Assembly (NCBI GenBank): GCA_025933775.1
Contig: JAICZH010000021.1
Location: forward strand, 1-38,733
Length of the DNA stretch: 38,733 nt
Direction: 5' to 3'
From: Chitinophagaceae bacterium
GTDB lineage: Bacteria; Bacteroidota; Bacteroidia; Chitinophagales; Chitinophagaceae
Shown here: one piece after another, positions 8,391 to 16,702 of the stretch
How positions within the stretch are numbered: the stretch's first letter is position 1
Layout: every line of letters starts with the position of its first letter
Made by a program: the position numbers and the translations under genes
The notes under the pieces: generated by a model
What the model saw: the letters and a program-made list of their open reading frames with translations, nothing else
Told to the model about the DNA's origin: nothing
Databases searched by the model: none

Positions 8391-9212
8391 TTACACCGCC
8401 ACCGGCGCTTTAATAACAGGATGACTTTGATAATTTATTAATTCAAAATCCTCATAATTAAAACTAAAAATATCTTTTACTGCTGTATTTATTTTCATTG
8501 TTGGAAGTGCAAAAGGTTTTCTTGTAAGTTGTAACTGCGCTTGTTCAAAATGATTTTTATACAAATGAACATCGCCGAATGAATGTATAAATTCTCCCGG
8601 TTCCATATCGCACACTTGTGCAATCATCATCGTAAGCAAAGCATACGATGCGATGTTGAAAGGCACTCCCAAAAAAACATCTGCGCTTCTTTGATACATT
8701 TGGCACGAAAGTTTTCTTTTCTCTCGCCCTTCGGTGGAGCCGGAGGAGACCGTATAAAATTGAAATAAACAATGGCATGGCATTAATTTCATTTCAGGTA
8801 AATCGGCAACGTTCCATGCGCTGATGATCATTCTTCTGCTATCAGGATTTGTTTTTAACTGATGAATTAATTCACTTACCTGGTCAACTACTTTATTATC
8901 TGCACCTTCCCAACTTCTCCATTGCTTACCATAAACAGGTCCAAGATTTCCATTTTCATCAGCCCATTCATCCCATATTCTTACTCCATTTTCTTTCAGG
9001 TATTTAATATTGGTATCGCCTTTTAAAAACCAAAGCAATTCATAAATGATACTTTTAAGATGCAGTTTTTTTGTAGTAACTAAAGGAAATCCTTTTCGCA
9101 AATCGAAACGCATTTGATAACCAAATAAACTTCGTGTGCCCGTACCCGTACGATCGCTTTTATCGGCGCCTTCATTAATAATTTTTTGTAAAAGCTGAAG
9201 ATATTGTTCCAT
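8391..9212 (-). CDS. thyA: Thymidylate synthase with a small in-frame insertion
   Basis: Converts dUMP to dTMP using methylene-tetrahydrofolate, yielding dihydrofolate for FolA. Conserved blocks are [21 protein letters not shown], the active-site [29 protein letters not shown], the HSFGDVHLY segment and the C-terminal KAPVAV. It is 273 aa against 264 in E. coli. The excess of nine matches an insertion ([12 protein letters not shown] region) between FQFY and KLSC, where most enzymes have a four-residue turn. That stretch coincides with a GC-rich hairpin in the DNA. A near-consensus TAACTTGC lies close upstream of the ATG. Confidence 0.95.
   Translation of the reverse strand: MEQYLQLLQKIINEGADKSDRTGTGTRSLFGYQMRFDLRKGFPLVTTKKLHLKSIIYELLWFLKGDTNIKYLKENGVRIWDEWADENGNLGPVYGKQWRSWEGADNKVVDQVSELIHQLKTNPDSRRMIISAWNVADLPEMKLMPCHCLFQFYTVSSGSTEGREKRKLSCQMYQRSADVFLGVPFNIASYALLTMMIAQVCDMEPGEFIHSFGDVHLYKNHFEQAQLQLTRKPFALPTMKINTAVKDIFSFNYEDFELINYQSHPVIKAPVAV
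8722..8750. repeat. GC-rich hairpin inserted in frame within thyA
   Basis: CCTTCGG (8728-8734) and CCGGAGG (8740-8746) form a 7-bp stem with one T-G pair around a five-base loop. It corresponds to the extra residues in ThyA between FQFY and KLSC. The composition contrasts with the rest of the gene. Confidence 0.65.
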
Positions 9213-9371
9213 GTGCGCAAGTTAACTATGATTAATGAGATTGATGGGACTGATAGGATTTTGAGGAAAATGAATGAATTGATTTTAAACTTTTGAAAAA
9301 TTTAAAGCTTTCCAAATCATTTAATTAACTATTAAACCAATTAACCAATTAACCAAAACACCAAACTATCT

Positions 9372-9379
9372 TATCTTTG
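9372..9379 (+). promoter_or_regulatory. Candidate -7 element for mnmA (TATCTTTG)
   Basis: An exact TAnnTTTG followed by C, 19 bases upstream of the mnmA ATG. It gives a plausible start site a few bases downstream and a leader of roughly a dozen bases. The spacer before it is low-complexity (repeats of AATTAACC). Confidence 0.55.
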
Positions 9380-9398
9380 CAGGTCATTCGAAAATAAA

Positions 9399-10502
9399 AT
9401 GAGTAAAGGAAAAGTTTTAATGGCGATGAGCGGCGGCATTGATAGTACGGTAGCGGCTCTGATGCTGCATCATGAAGGCTATGATGTGATTGGAATTACT
9501 ATGAAAACGTGGGATTATGCTACCAGCATAGGCAATAGCCATAAAGAAACCGGCTGCTGCAATTTGGACAGTTTTAATGATGCACGGGCAGCTGCGGTGC
9601 AACATGGGTTTCCTCATTTTATTTTAGACATACGCGAAGAGTTTGGGGATTTTGTAATTGATAATTTTGTAGAAGAATACATTGCCGGCCGCACGCCAAA
9701 TCCTTGCGTGCTTTGCAATACGCATATTAAGTGGCGCGCTTTATTGAAAAGAGCCGATGCATTGGATTGCGAATTTATTGCAACGGGGCATTATGCACAA
9801 ATTCATCAACACAGTAACGGGCGATTTTTTATAAGAAAAGGAATTGATGAAACCAAAGACCAAAGCTACGTGCTGTGGGGCTTACAGCAAGATTTGCTTA
9901 GTCGTACACTTTTGCCGTTAGGTACGTATCGTAAAACAGAAATAAGACAAATGGCTTATGATTTCAACTATCCGGAACTGGCAAAAAAAAGTGAGAGCTA
10001 CGAAATTTGTTTTGTGCCCGATAATGATTATCGCGGATTTTTAAAGAGAAAAGTTGAAGGGCTTGAAGAAAAAGTTTCCGGTGGTTTTTTTATTGATAAA
10101 AATGGAAAAATTTTAGGCCCGCATAAAGGCTATCCTTTTTATACAATCGGCCAGCGCAAAGGGCTTGACATTTCAATAGGTAAGCCGGCATATGTTACTG
10201 AAATTATTCCGGAAACTAATACAATTGTTCTTGGAGATGAAGATGATTTAAATAAAAATGAAATGAATGTTGCGGGCATCAACTGGATAAAATATGACAG
10301 CATTACAAACGGAATGGAAGCGATTACAAAAATCAGGTATAAAGATAAAGGTGCACTTTCTAATCTTTTTTTATACGAAAGTGGCGTGCGTGTACGTTTT
10401 TATGAAGATGTAAAAGGTATTGCGCCGGGGCAAAGCGCTGTATTTTATGAAGGCGATGATGTAATTGGCGGAGGAATTATTCAGAGAGATAAGCGGGTTT
10501 AG
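9399..10502 (+). CDS. mnmA: tRNA-specific 2-thiouridylase MnmA
   Basis: Adds sulfur at C2 of wobble uridine 34 in tRNAs for Lys, Glu and Gln. The N-terminal PP-loop SGGIDSTVAA (residues 11-20) binds ATP. The catalytic cysteines are in NPCVLCN (about residues 101-107) and YEICFVPDNDYRGFL. Further conserved blocks are ATGHYA, KDQSYVLW and FYTIGQRKGL. The 367-aa length is normal. It starts at the ATG behind a good -7 element and is transcribed away from thyA. Confidence 0.95.
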   Translation: MSKGKVLMAMSGGIDSTVAALMLHHEGYDVIGITMKTWDYATSIGNSHKETGCCNLDSFNDARAAAVQHGFPHFILDIREEFGDFVIDNFVEEYIAGRTPNPCVLCNTHIKWRALLKRADALDCEFIATGHYAQIHQHSNGRFFIRKGIDETKDQSYVLWGLQQDLLSRTLLPLGTYRKTEIRQMAYDFNYPELAKKSESYEICFVPDNDYRGFLKRKVEGLEEKVSGGFFIDKNGKILGPHKGYPFYTIGQRKGLDISIGKPAYVTEIIPETNTIVLGDEDDLNKNEMNVAGINWIKYDSITNGMEAITKIRYKDKGALSNLFLYESGVRVRFYEDVKGIAPGQSAVFYEGDDVIGGGIIQRDKRV

Positions 10503-10555
10503 AAAGTTTAAATGGTTTAGAAAGTTTAGATGTTCCCAACGTTTTAAAAATTTTT

Positions 10556-11293
10556 ATGGTTAAAAATTTTATTGAATTATTTTGTATTTCTCTTTTTTTT
10601 ATTTCATGTAAAAAAGAAAATGAAAAATTTACCACCGAATCGGTAAGTGATTATTTTCCTTTGCAGGTTGGAAAATATATCACTTATAATTTGGATTCAA
10701 CTGTATTTATAAATTTTGGTCAGAAAGATACAGTTATAAGTTACCAGGTGCAGGACAGGGTTGATGCGCAAATAACCGACAACCTTGGGCGAACTGCTTA
10801 CCGCATTTATCGTTTTATAAGAAAAGATAGTTCTGAAGATTGGGTTCAGAACAATACTTTCACGGCAACACCTACTTCCAATTCGATTGAATATGTTGAA
10901 AATAATTTGCGTTTTTTAAAATTGGAAATGCCGGTAAAACAAGATTTTTCATGGAAAGGAAATTCTTATATTGATACCTATTCGCTTCTTTCAGACATGC
11001 AATATCTTGATGATTGGGATTATATTTATGACAGTGTAGATGCACCGCTTACCATTAATTCATTGAGTTTCGACAGTACCATAAAAGTTTTTGAAAGAGA
11101 TGAATCAGAAGGCGACGACCCTTCTCTTCCTTCCACTTCGTATGCCGAAAGAAGTTATGCATTGGAAAAATATGCGAAAGGAATCGGCTTAATTTATCGT
11201 GAATTTTTACATTGGGAATACCAGGGATGCTCTTGCCCCGAACATGGTTTTAAAGGTTACGGAATAAAGTTGAGTATTGTAGATCATAATTGA
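10556..11293 (+). CDS. Putative lipoprotein of unknown function
   Basis: A 245-aa protein with a short hydrophobic N-terminus ending in a lipobox-like FFISC (Cys18), followed by KKEN, compatible with a lipidated and exported protein. The mature part begins SDYFPLQVGKYITYNLDST, a pattern common in small Bacteroidota secreted proteins. It is rich in beta-prone and aromatic residues and ends with a CSCPEHGFKGYG segment. No enzymatic motif is recognised. It follows mnmA after a spacer containing two copies of TTTAGAAAGTTTA. Confidence 0.7.
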   Translation: MVKNFIELFCISLFFISCKKENEKFTTESVSDYFPLQVGKYITYNLDSTVFINFGQKDTVISYQVQDRVDAQITDNLGRTAYRIYRFIRKDSSEDWVQNNTFTATPTSNSIEYVENNLRFLKLEMPVKQDFSWKGNSYIDTYSLLSDMQYLDDWDYIYDSVDAPLTINSLSFDSTIKVFERDESEGDDPSLPSTSYAERSYALEKYAKGIGLIYREFLHWEYQGCSCPEHGFKGYGIKLSIVDHN

Positions 11294-11370
11294 GATAATT
11301 TATAATGAAAAATTCTTCATCCATAATTCTTCATTCTTTTGCAACCGCATTTATTGTGTGCATACGTTGT

Positions 11371-11414
11371 ATGCCGTAAGGCATCGTAATATTTATAAAC
11401 GCCATAAGGCTTTG
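11371..11414. repeat. Two small hairpins in the spacer upstream of metX
   Basis: ATGCC-GTAA-GGCAT at 11371-11384 and GCC-ATAA-GGC at 11401-11410 share a similar loop. The second is followed by a T-rich run and might end transcription from the lipoprotein gene. The remaining 11294-11580 sequence is AT-rich, without a gene. Confidence 0.4.
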
Positions 11415-11530
11415 TCTTTAATTTTTAAAAAAATGATTTATCAATTTTACAGTGTTTGGTTTTTTTAAAATTGAAAAAAACAAATTTCACAAAGCATTAT
11501 AATCGGCAACATCTTAATCGGATGAATCTA

Positions 11531-11564
11531 TGCAAATGCTTACAGACTATGTTGTACATTTGCA
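11531..11564 (+). promoter_or_regulatory. Inverted repeat spanning the candidate metX promoter
   Basis: TGCAAATG (11531-11538) and CATTTGCA (11557-11564) are perfect inverted copies. An inner TACA/TGTA pair extends the stem. The right arm overlaps TACATTTG (11555-11562), an exact TAnnTTTG -7 element 18 bases before the metX TTG start. The layout suits an operator for a dimeric regulator overlapping the promoter. It does not resemble a SAM riboswitch that I can recognise. Confidence 0.5.
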
Positions 11565-11580
11565 CCCATTTTTCTAAATA

Positions 11581-12654
11581 TTGAATCAACAAATTTTGTC
11601 GTACAAGATTTATAAATCTGATCATTCCATCACGCTCGAATCCGGAAACACATTACCGGCCTATCATTTGGCTTATACCACTTATGGAGCAATGAATGAT
11701 GCAAAAGATAATGTAGTGTGGATATTTCATGCGCTTACCGCCAATAGCAAAGCGGCTGAATGGTGGCCGGGCCTCGTTGGTGAAGGAAAATTATTTGACC
11801 CTGGAAAATATTTTATTATATGTGTAAATATGCCGGGAAGCTGTTATGGAAGCACAGGCCCGCTCGATATAAATCCTGAAACAGGAAAACATTTTTATCA
11901 TGACTTTCCTTTTTTTACACCACGTGATATGATTCATGCTTATCAGCCATTGAAAAATTATTTGGGAATAAAAAAAATAAAAATAGGTATCGGTGGTTCT
12001 ATGGGCGGACAGCAACTTTTGGAATGGGCAATTGAAGAGCCTGATTTGTTTGAATATATTTTTCCTGTTGCAACCAATGCGCTGCATTCCGCATGGGGCA
12101 AGGCTTTCAACGCATCGCAAAGAATGAGCATTGAAGCAGATAAAACCTGGAAAGAAGAAAACCCGCTTGCAGGAATGGAAGGAATGAAAGCGGCAAGAAG
12201 CATTGCGTTAATTTCTTACCGGCATTACGATACGTATCATGCAAGCCAAAGTGAACAACATCACGAAAAAATTGAAAATTATAAAAGTGAATCGTATCAA
12301 AAATACCAGGGCGAAAAATTAGCAAAAAGATTTAATGCATTCAGTTATTATTTTTTAAGCAAAGGAATGGATTCGCATAATGTTGGCAGAGGAAGAAAAA
12401 GTGTTGAAGATGCTTTGCAAAAAATAAAAGCAAAAACACTGGCCATAGGAATTGTTACTGATATTTTATTCCCGATAAGCGAGCAACAATTTCTTGCAGA
12501 AAATATTCCAAACGCAAAATTTATTTCCATTAATTCTTTATACGGGCATGATGGATTTTTATTGGAGTATGAACAAATTCAAAATATCATAACTGGATTT
12601 TTATTAAGCACAACAGCTAAAAATTCTGAAATAAAAATTTTAATAAAAAAATGA
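11581..12654 (+). CDS. metX: Homoserine O-acetyltransferase
   Basis: An alpha/beta-hydrolase (357 aa) that acetylates homoserine in methionine synthesis. It has the family start LESGNTLPAYHLAYTTYGAM, the oxyanion-region HALTAN, the nucleophile elbow GGSMGGQQ with S140, and the C-terminal His in SLYGHDGFLLE. No ATG fits the N-terminus. The best start is TTG at 11581, directly after an in-frame stop, with another TTG at 11593. The last four bases overlap the start of hom (ATGA), so the two are translationally coupled and serve one pathway. Confidence 0.93.
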   Translation: MNQQILSYKIYKSDHSITLESGNTLPAYHLAYTTYGAMNDAKDNVVWIFHALTANSKAAEWWPGLVGEGKLFDPGKYFIICVNMPGSCYGSTGPLDINPETGKHFYHDFPFFTPRDMIHAYQPLKNYLGIKKIKIGIGGSMGGQQLLEWAIEEPDLFEYIFPVATNALHSAWGKAFNASQRMSIEADKTWKEENPLAGMEGMKAARSIALISYRHYDTYHASQSEQHHEKIENYKSESYQKYQGEKLAKRFNAFSYYFLSKGMDSHNVGRGRKSVEDALQKIKAKTLAIGIVTDILFPISEQQFLAENIPNAKFISINSLYGHDGFLLEYEQIQNIITGFLLSTTAKNSEIKILIKK

Positions 12655-13907
12655 CAGCACATCAACGGTTAACAATAGGTTTATTTGGTTTTGGCGTAGT
12701 GGGCGAAGGCTTGTATAAAGTATTACAACAAACATCTTCTTTAAATGCAACTATAAAAAAAGTTTGTATAAAAGATGCCAATAAAAAAAGAAATGCGCCA
12801 GCAGAATTATTTACAACCGATAAAGATGAATTATTAAATGATGAAACGATAAATGTAATTGTAGAAGTGATCAATGAATCGGAACCTGCATTTCAAATTA
12901 TTTCAAAAGCGCTTACCAATAAAAAAGCAGTAGTAAGCGCCAGTAAAAAAATGATTGCCGAACATTTGCCTGAAATATTAAAATTGCAGGAACAAACCGG
13001 AATGCCCTTTCTGTGCGAATCTTCTGCATGTGCATCCATTCCTGTAATTCGTAACCTGGAAGAATATTATGATAATGATTTATTACACTCTTTAAGAGCG
13101 ATCATAAACGGATCAACCAATTATATTCTTACAAAAATGTTTGAAAATAAATTGGATTTTAAAACGGCATTACTTCAGGCGCAGCAGCTTGGGTTTGCCG
13201 AAGCTGATCCTACTTTGGATGTGGATGGATGGGATGCTGTAAATAAATGGGTGATATTGCTGTGCCATGCTTATGGAATTATTACATCATCAAAAGAAAT
13301 TTTATTTACCGGAATACAAAATATAAATGAAAGCGATGCCAATGTGGGAAGAGAAAAAAATTATGAAATAAGATTGGTGGCGCAGGCAAAAAAATTATTA
13401 AATGGAAAAATTGCAGCATTCGTTTTTCCGCAATTTGTAAATCATGAAGATCATCTTGCATTTGTAAAAAATGAATATAATGGCGTAGTGATTGAAAGCT
13501 CATTTGCCGATAAACAATTTTTTTATGGCAAGGGCGCAGGCAGCTTCCCTACTGCATCTGCGGTGCTCAGCGATATTTCGGCCCTGCGTTATGAATACCG
13601 CTATGAATATAAAAAATTATATCATCATACACCCAATCAACTCACCAACGATTTTTATGTGAGAGTATATGTAAGCTTTGATGAATGGAATTTAATTCCA
13701 CGAGAAAAATTTGAATGGATAGAAGAATGGCATGCACAGGAAGGAAGAAAATATTTAATTGCCGTAATACATTTTAATCATCTTGCAGAAGATGATTGGT
13801 GGAAGAAAAATAATACGTCTCTTATTCTTACACCCGACCCAATCATAGAAGATATTGAATTAAGAAAGTTGAAAAAGAAAAGTTTGGAATTAGCGGGCAT
13901 CAGTTAA
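12651..13907 (+). CDS. hom: Homoserine dehydrogenase
   Basis: Reduces aspartate semialdehyde to homoserine, the substrate of MetX encoded just before it. The N-terminal Rossmann motif is GLFGFGVVGEGLYKVL (residues 10-25). The catalytic domain shows SASKKMIAEH, the INGSTNYILTKM segment and AEADPTLDVDGWDAVNKW. About 70 residues at the C-terminus could form an ACT-like regulatory region, though this is not certain. The 418-aa length is usual for the monofunctional enzyme. No aspartate kinase is fused or adjacent. Confidence 0.93.
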   Translation: MTAHQRLTIGLFGFGVVGEGLYKVLQQTSSLNATIKKVCIKDANKKRNAPAELFTTDKDELLNDETINVIVEVINESEPAFQIISKALTNKKAVVSASKKMIAEHLPEILKLQEQTGMPFLCESSACASIPVIRNLEEYYDNDLLHSLRAIINGSTNYILTKMFENKLDFKTALLQAQQLGFAEADPTLDVDGWDAVNKWVILLCHAYGIITSSKEILFTGIQNINESDANVGREKNYEIRLVAQAKKLLNGKIAAFVFPQFVNHEDHLAFVKNEYNGVVIESSFADKQFFYGKGAGSFPTASAVLSDISALRYEYRYEYKKLYHHTPNQLTNDFYVRVYVSFDEWNLIPREKFEWIEEWHAQEGRKYLIAVIHFNHLAEDDWWKKNNTSLILTPDPIIEDIELRKLKKKSLELAGIS

Positions 13908-13913
13908 AAATTA

Positions 13914-13952
13914 TTTTTTTATTTTATTCAATCAAAAAATAAAATAAAAAAA
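13914..13952. repeat. 15-bp perfect AT-only inverted repeat after hom
   Basis: TTTTTTTATTTTATT at 13914-13928 pairs exactly with AATAAAATAAAAAAA at 13938-13952 around a nine-base loop, seven bases after the hom stop. It could stall or stabilise the 3' end of metX-hom mRNA. It lacks the GC stem and terminal U-run of a classical terminator. Confidence 0.5.
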
Positions 13953-14060
13953 ATCGAAATTGTGAAAACAGTTTGTAAATAAAGCCCGGCGATTAGCAAA
14001 GAGTATAAAAAAAATCTTACTTTAGAAGTGCGATTTTGCATAACTATTAAATCGTTTGCT

Positions 14061-14951
14061 ATGAATACAACTTCCAATAATTTCACTTTAAAAGAAAAAA
14101 AACCTTTAAGCAGCCTTGACGAGTGGGAAGACGATGTGTTGCAACGCTATCCCGAGCCTGAAAGTATTGCATCTGCAAAAACAACTGATGAATATCGTAA
14201 TTATGAAGCTCCCGTAAGAGATACGGTAAAAGAATTTTACCGGCTCAATCATACCTATCAAACTTATGACTTCGTTCAGGAAAAACGTAATAACTTTTTA
14301 AAGTTTAATAAAAAAGAAATGCCTGTATGGAATGCTTTTGAATTTTTAAATCAACTGGTTGATGATTCAGATCCTGATACAGACCTTGATCAGTTTCAGC
14401 ATTTGTTACAAACTTCTGAAGCCATTCGCAAAGATGGCCATCCTGATTGGATGGTGCTGGTAGGATTGATGCATGACATGGGCAAAGTGCTTTGCTTATT
14501 TGGCGAGCCCCAATGGGCGGTGGTGGGCGATACTTTCCCCGTAGGTTGTGCTTATTCCGGTAAAATTGTATATCCTGAATTTTTTAAAAATAATCCTGAT
14601 TATTCTAATCCCGAATACCAAACACAATACGGTGTTTACAAAAAAGGTTGTGGTTTGCGCAATGTAAATATGTCGTGGGGGCACGATGAATACATATATC
14701 AAATGCTGAAAGATTATTTACCCGAAAGCGGTTTATATATGTTGCGATATCATTCGTTTTATGCATGGCATCGCGAAGGAGAGTACAGTTACCTTATGGA
14801 TGACCACGACAAAGAAATGCTGAAATGGGTAAAGTTGTTCAATCCTTATGACCTTTATTCAAAAAATCCTGAACAGCCCGACTGGAAAAAATTAAAACCT
14901 TATTACGAAGAGCTTGTACAAAAATATCTTCCGTCAACATTAAAGTTTTAA
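14061..14951 (+). CDS. Inositol oxygenase (MIOX family)
   Basis: A 296-aa di-iron oxygenase expected to cleave myo-inositol to D-glucuronate. It matches the family along its length: VRDTVKEFYRLNHTYQTYDF, the HD-type metal site LVGLMHDMGKVLCLFGEPQW, VVGDTFPVGC, and NMSWGHDEYIYQMLK, followed by YMLRYHSFYAWHREGEY. I start at ATG 14061; an in-frame GTG at 14028 would add 11 residues. It stands alone, with no inositol transport or uronate genes nearby. A bidirectional terminator follows. Confidence 0.9.
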   Translation: MNTTSNNFTLKEKKPLSSLDEWEDDVLQRYPEPESIASAKTTDEYRNYEAPVRDTVKEFYRLNHTYQTYDFVQEKRNNFLKFNKKEMPVWNAFEFLNQLVDDSDPDTDLDQFQHLLQTSEAIRKDGHPDWMVLVGLMHDMGKVLCLFGEPQWAVVGDTFPVGCAYSGKIVYPEFFKNNPDYSNPEYQTQYGVYKKGCGLRNVNMSWGHDEYIYQMLKDYLPESGLYMLRYHSFYAWHREGEYSYLMDDHDKEMLKWVKLFNPYDLYSKNPEQPDWKKLKPYYEELVQKYLPSTLKF

Positions 14952-14953
14952 AA

Positions 14954-14984
14954 AAAAATCATTCAAAAAAAGAGAATGATTTTT
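14954..14984. terminator. Bidirectional intrinsic terminator between the inositol oxygenase gene and tRNA-Pro
   Basis: AAAAATCATTC (14954-14964) and GAATGATTTTT (14974-14984) form a perfect 11-bp stem with an A-rich nine-base loop. T-rich tails follow in both directions. It lies between the inositol oxygenase gene on the plus strand and the tRNA pair on the minus strand, so it can end both transcripts. Confidence 0.75.
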
Positions 14985-14991
14985 ATTTAAG

Positions 14992-15066
14992 TCGGGGCGG
15001 CAAGATTCGAACTTGCGACCTCCACATCCCAAATGTGGCGCGATAACCGGGCTACGCTACGCCCCG
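14992..15066 (-). tRNA. tRNA-Pro (anticodon TGG)
   Basis: A cloverleaf is readable on the minus strand: acceptor CGGGGCG with CGCCCCG, D arm around GCGT...TCGC, anticodon stem CCACA/TGTGG with loop TTTGGGA, and T arm GCAAG-TTCGAAT-CTTGC. The discriminator is A and CCA is not encoded. It lies 22 bp downstream of tRNA-Ser on the same strand and is likely co-transcribed with it. Confidence 0.95.
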
Positions 15067-15088
15067 AAAAATTAATTTACAGAAGTTG

Positions 15089-15179
15089 CGGAGAGGGAGG
15101 GATTCGAACCCTCGGTACAGGTTGAAGCCCGTACAACGGTTTAGCAAACCGGCCCTTTCGGCCACTCAGGCACCTCTCC
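15089..15179 (-). tRNA. tRNA-Ser (anticodon GCT)
   Basis: A 91-nt class II tRNA with acceptor GGAGAGG/CCTCTCC, anticodon loop TTGCTAA (GCT), a long variable arm (TTGTACGGGCTTCAACCTGTAC region) and T arm GAGGG-TTCGAAT-CCCTC. The outer pair of the anticodon stem appears to be a C-T mismatch. The discriminator is G and CCA is not encoded. Confidence 0.95.
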
Positions 15180-15268
15180 TCATTGCTATTGTAAGGGTTG
15201 CAAAAGTAACATTTGCAAGTTAAAATTTAAAATAAATAATTGATGATGGAATAATTATTTGATGCGGG

Positions 15269-16702
15269 TTACATTGCTGCGAGCTGTACTTTTTGCTGAA
15301 GCTCAAGAACACTTTCTTTAAACAAAGTATCAGTATCCATAAGGTCTTTCACGGTTTGACAACTATGTATTACAGTAGTATGATCTCTTCCGCCGAAATG
15401 TTCTCCGATAGTCTTTAAAGAATTTTTGGTAAATGCTTTTGCAAGAAACATAGAAATTTGTCGTGCCTGTACAATTTCACGCTTGCGTGTTTTTTGTAAT
15501 AGTTTTTCATAAGGCACATCAAAGTAATCGCACACCATTTTTTGTATAGTGTCTATAGTTATTTCTTTTGATGATGATTTGATAAAATTTCTCAACACTT
15601 TTTTTGCTAATTCAAGATCAATTTCTCGTTTATTAAGCGAAGATTGTGCCAATAGAGAAATTAAAGCGCCTTCCAGTTCACGAATATTATTTTGAATATT
15701 ATAGGCAATATATTTTACCACTTCTTTGGGCATATCAAGCCCATCGTTCTTCATTTTTCTTTCCAGTATTTCAATCTTTGTTTCATAATCGGGTATTTGC
15801 AGATCTGCGCTAAGTCCCCAACGGAAACGGCTAAGCAATCTTTCCTGAACCCCTTCTAAATCTTTGGGCGGTTTATCTGATGTAAGAATTAATTGCTTGC
15901 CGCTTTGATGCAGGTGATTAAAAATGGCAAAAAAAGCATCCTGCGATTTTTCGGCGCGGTTAAAAAATTGCACATCGTCAATAATCAATACATCTATGAG
16001 TTGATAAAAATGTATAAAATCATTTATGGCATTGTTGCGGCTATGATCTACAAATTGATTAATAAATTTTTCGGAGCTTACATACAAAACAACTTTATTG
16101 TTGTTCAATCTTTTTACTTCATTTCCTATTGCCTGCGCCAAATGAGTTTTGCCCAATCCTACGCCGCCATAAATTACCAATGGATTAAACGAAGTAGAGC
16201 CCGGTTTTTCGGCAACTGTTTTTCCTGCCCTCCGTGCTACACGGTTACAATCGCCTTCTATAAATGAATCGAAAATATATACCGGGTTGAGTTGCGGATC
16301 TATCTGCATCTTTTTTAGCCCCGGAATTACAAAAGGGTTTTTAACCGGATTATTTATGACTAAAGGAAAGTCCATTTCGTTATTTGAATATGATTTATAA
16401 CCCTGGCCCGGAACATTCATCATCAAAGGCAAATTATTATTATTGCCGCTATCAACCATTATACGATATTCAAGCCTTGCCTCTTTTCCTAATTCACGCT
16501 TTAAAGTTTTTGCAAGAAGATTTACATAATGCTCTTCAATATACTCATAAAAAAACTGGCTGGGAACCTGGATGGTAAGAATGTTATTTTTTAATAACAC
16601 GGGTTTAATAGGCTCGAACCATGTTTTGTAATGCTGCCACTCCACTATATCTTTTATAATTTTGAGACAATTGTGCCAAACTGTTTCGCAAGCTTTATCC
16701 AT
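15269..16702 (-). CDS. dnaA: Chromosomal replication initiator DnaA
   Basis: A 477-aa initiator ATPase that opens oriC. Domain I (residues 1-80) includes WFEPIKPVLL and FFYEYIEEHY. Domain III has Walker A GGVGLGKTHLAQAIG, Walker B DVLIIDDVQFF and the LLSRFRWGL box. The C-terminal DNA-binding domain carries the signature GGRDHTTVIHSCQTV. The start ATG faces a 412-bp AT-rich gap, and DUF3127 is on its other side. No dnaN or rpmH is adjacent. Confidence 0.97.
   Translation of the reverse strand: MDKACETVWHNCLKIIKDIVEWQHYKTWFEPIKPVLLKNNILTIQVPSQFFYEYIEEHYVNLLAKTLKRELGKEARLEYRIMVDSGNNNNLPLMMNVPGQGYKSYSNNEMDFPLVINNPVKNPFVIPGLKKMQIDPQLNPVYIFDSFIEGDCNRVARRAGKTVAEKPGSTSFNPLVIYGGVGLGKTHLAQAIGNEVKRLNNNKVVLYVSSEKFINQFVDHSRNNAINDFIHFYQLIDVLIIDDVQFFNRAEKSQDAFFAIFNHLHQSGKQLILTSDKPPKDLEGVQERLLSRFRWGLSADLQIPDYETKIEILERKMKNDGLDMPKEVVKYIAYNIQNNIRELEGALISLLAQSSLNKREIDLELAKKVLRNFIKSSSKEITIDTIQKMVCDYFDVPYEKLLQKTRKREIVQARQISMFLAKAFTKNSLKTIGEHFGGRDHTTVIHSCQTVKDLMDTDTLFKESVLELQQKVQLAAM

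Noticed and set aside
11294-11580. SAM riboswitch upstream of metX
   Set aside because: I found hairpins and an inverted repeat but not the conserved core of any SAM riboswitch class I can recall. A covariance-model search would decide.
13914-13952. Classical intrinsic terminator after hom
   Set aside because: The stem is made only of A and T and is not followed by a U-run, so I list it as an inverted repeat.
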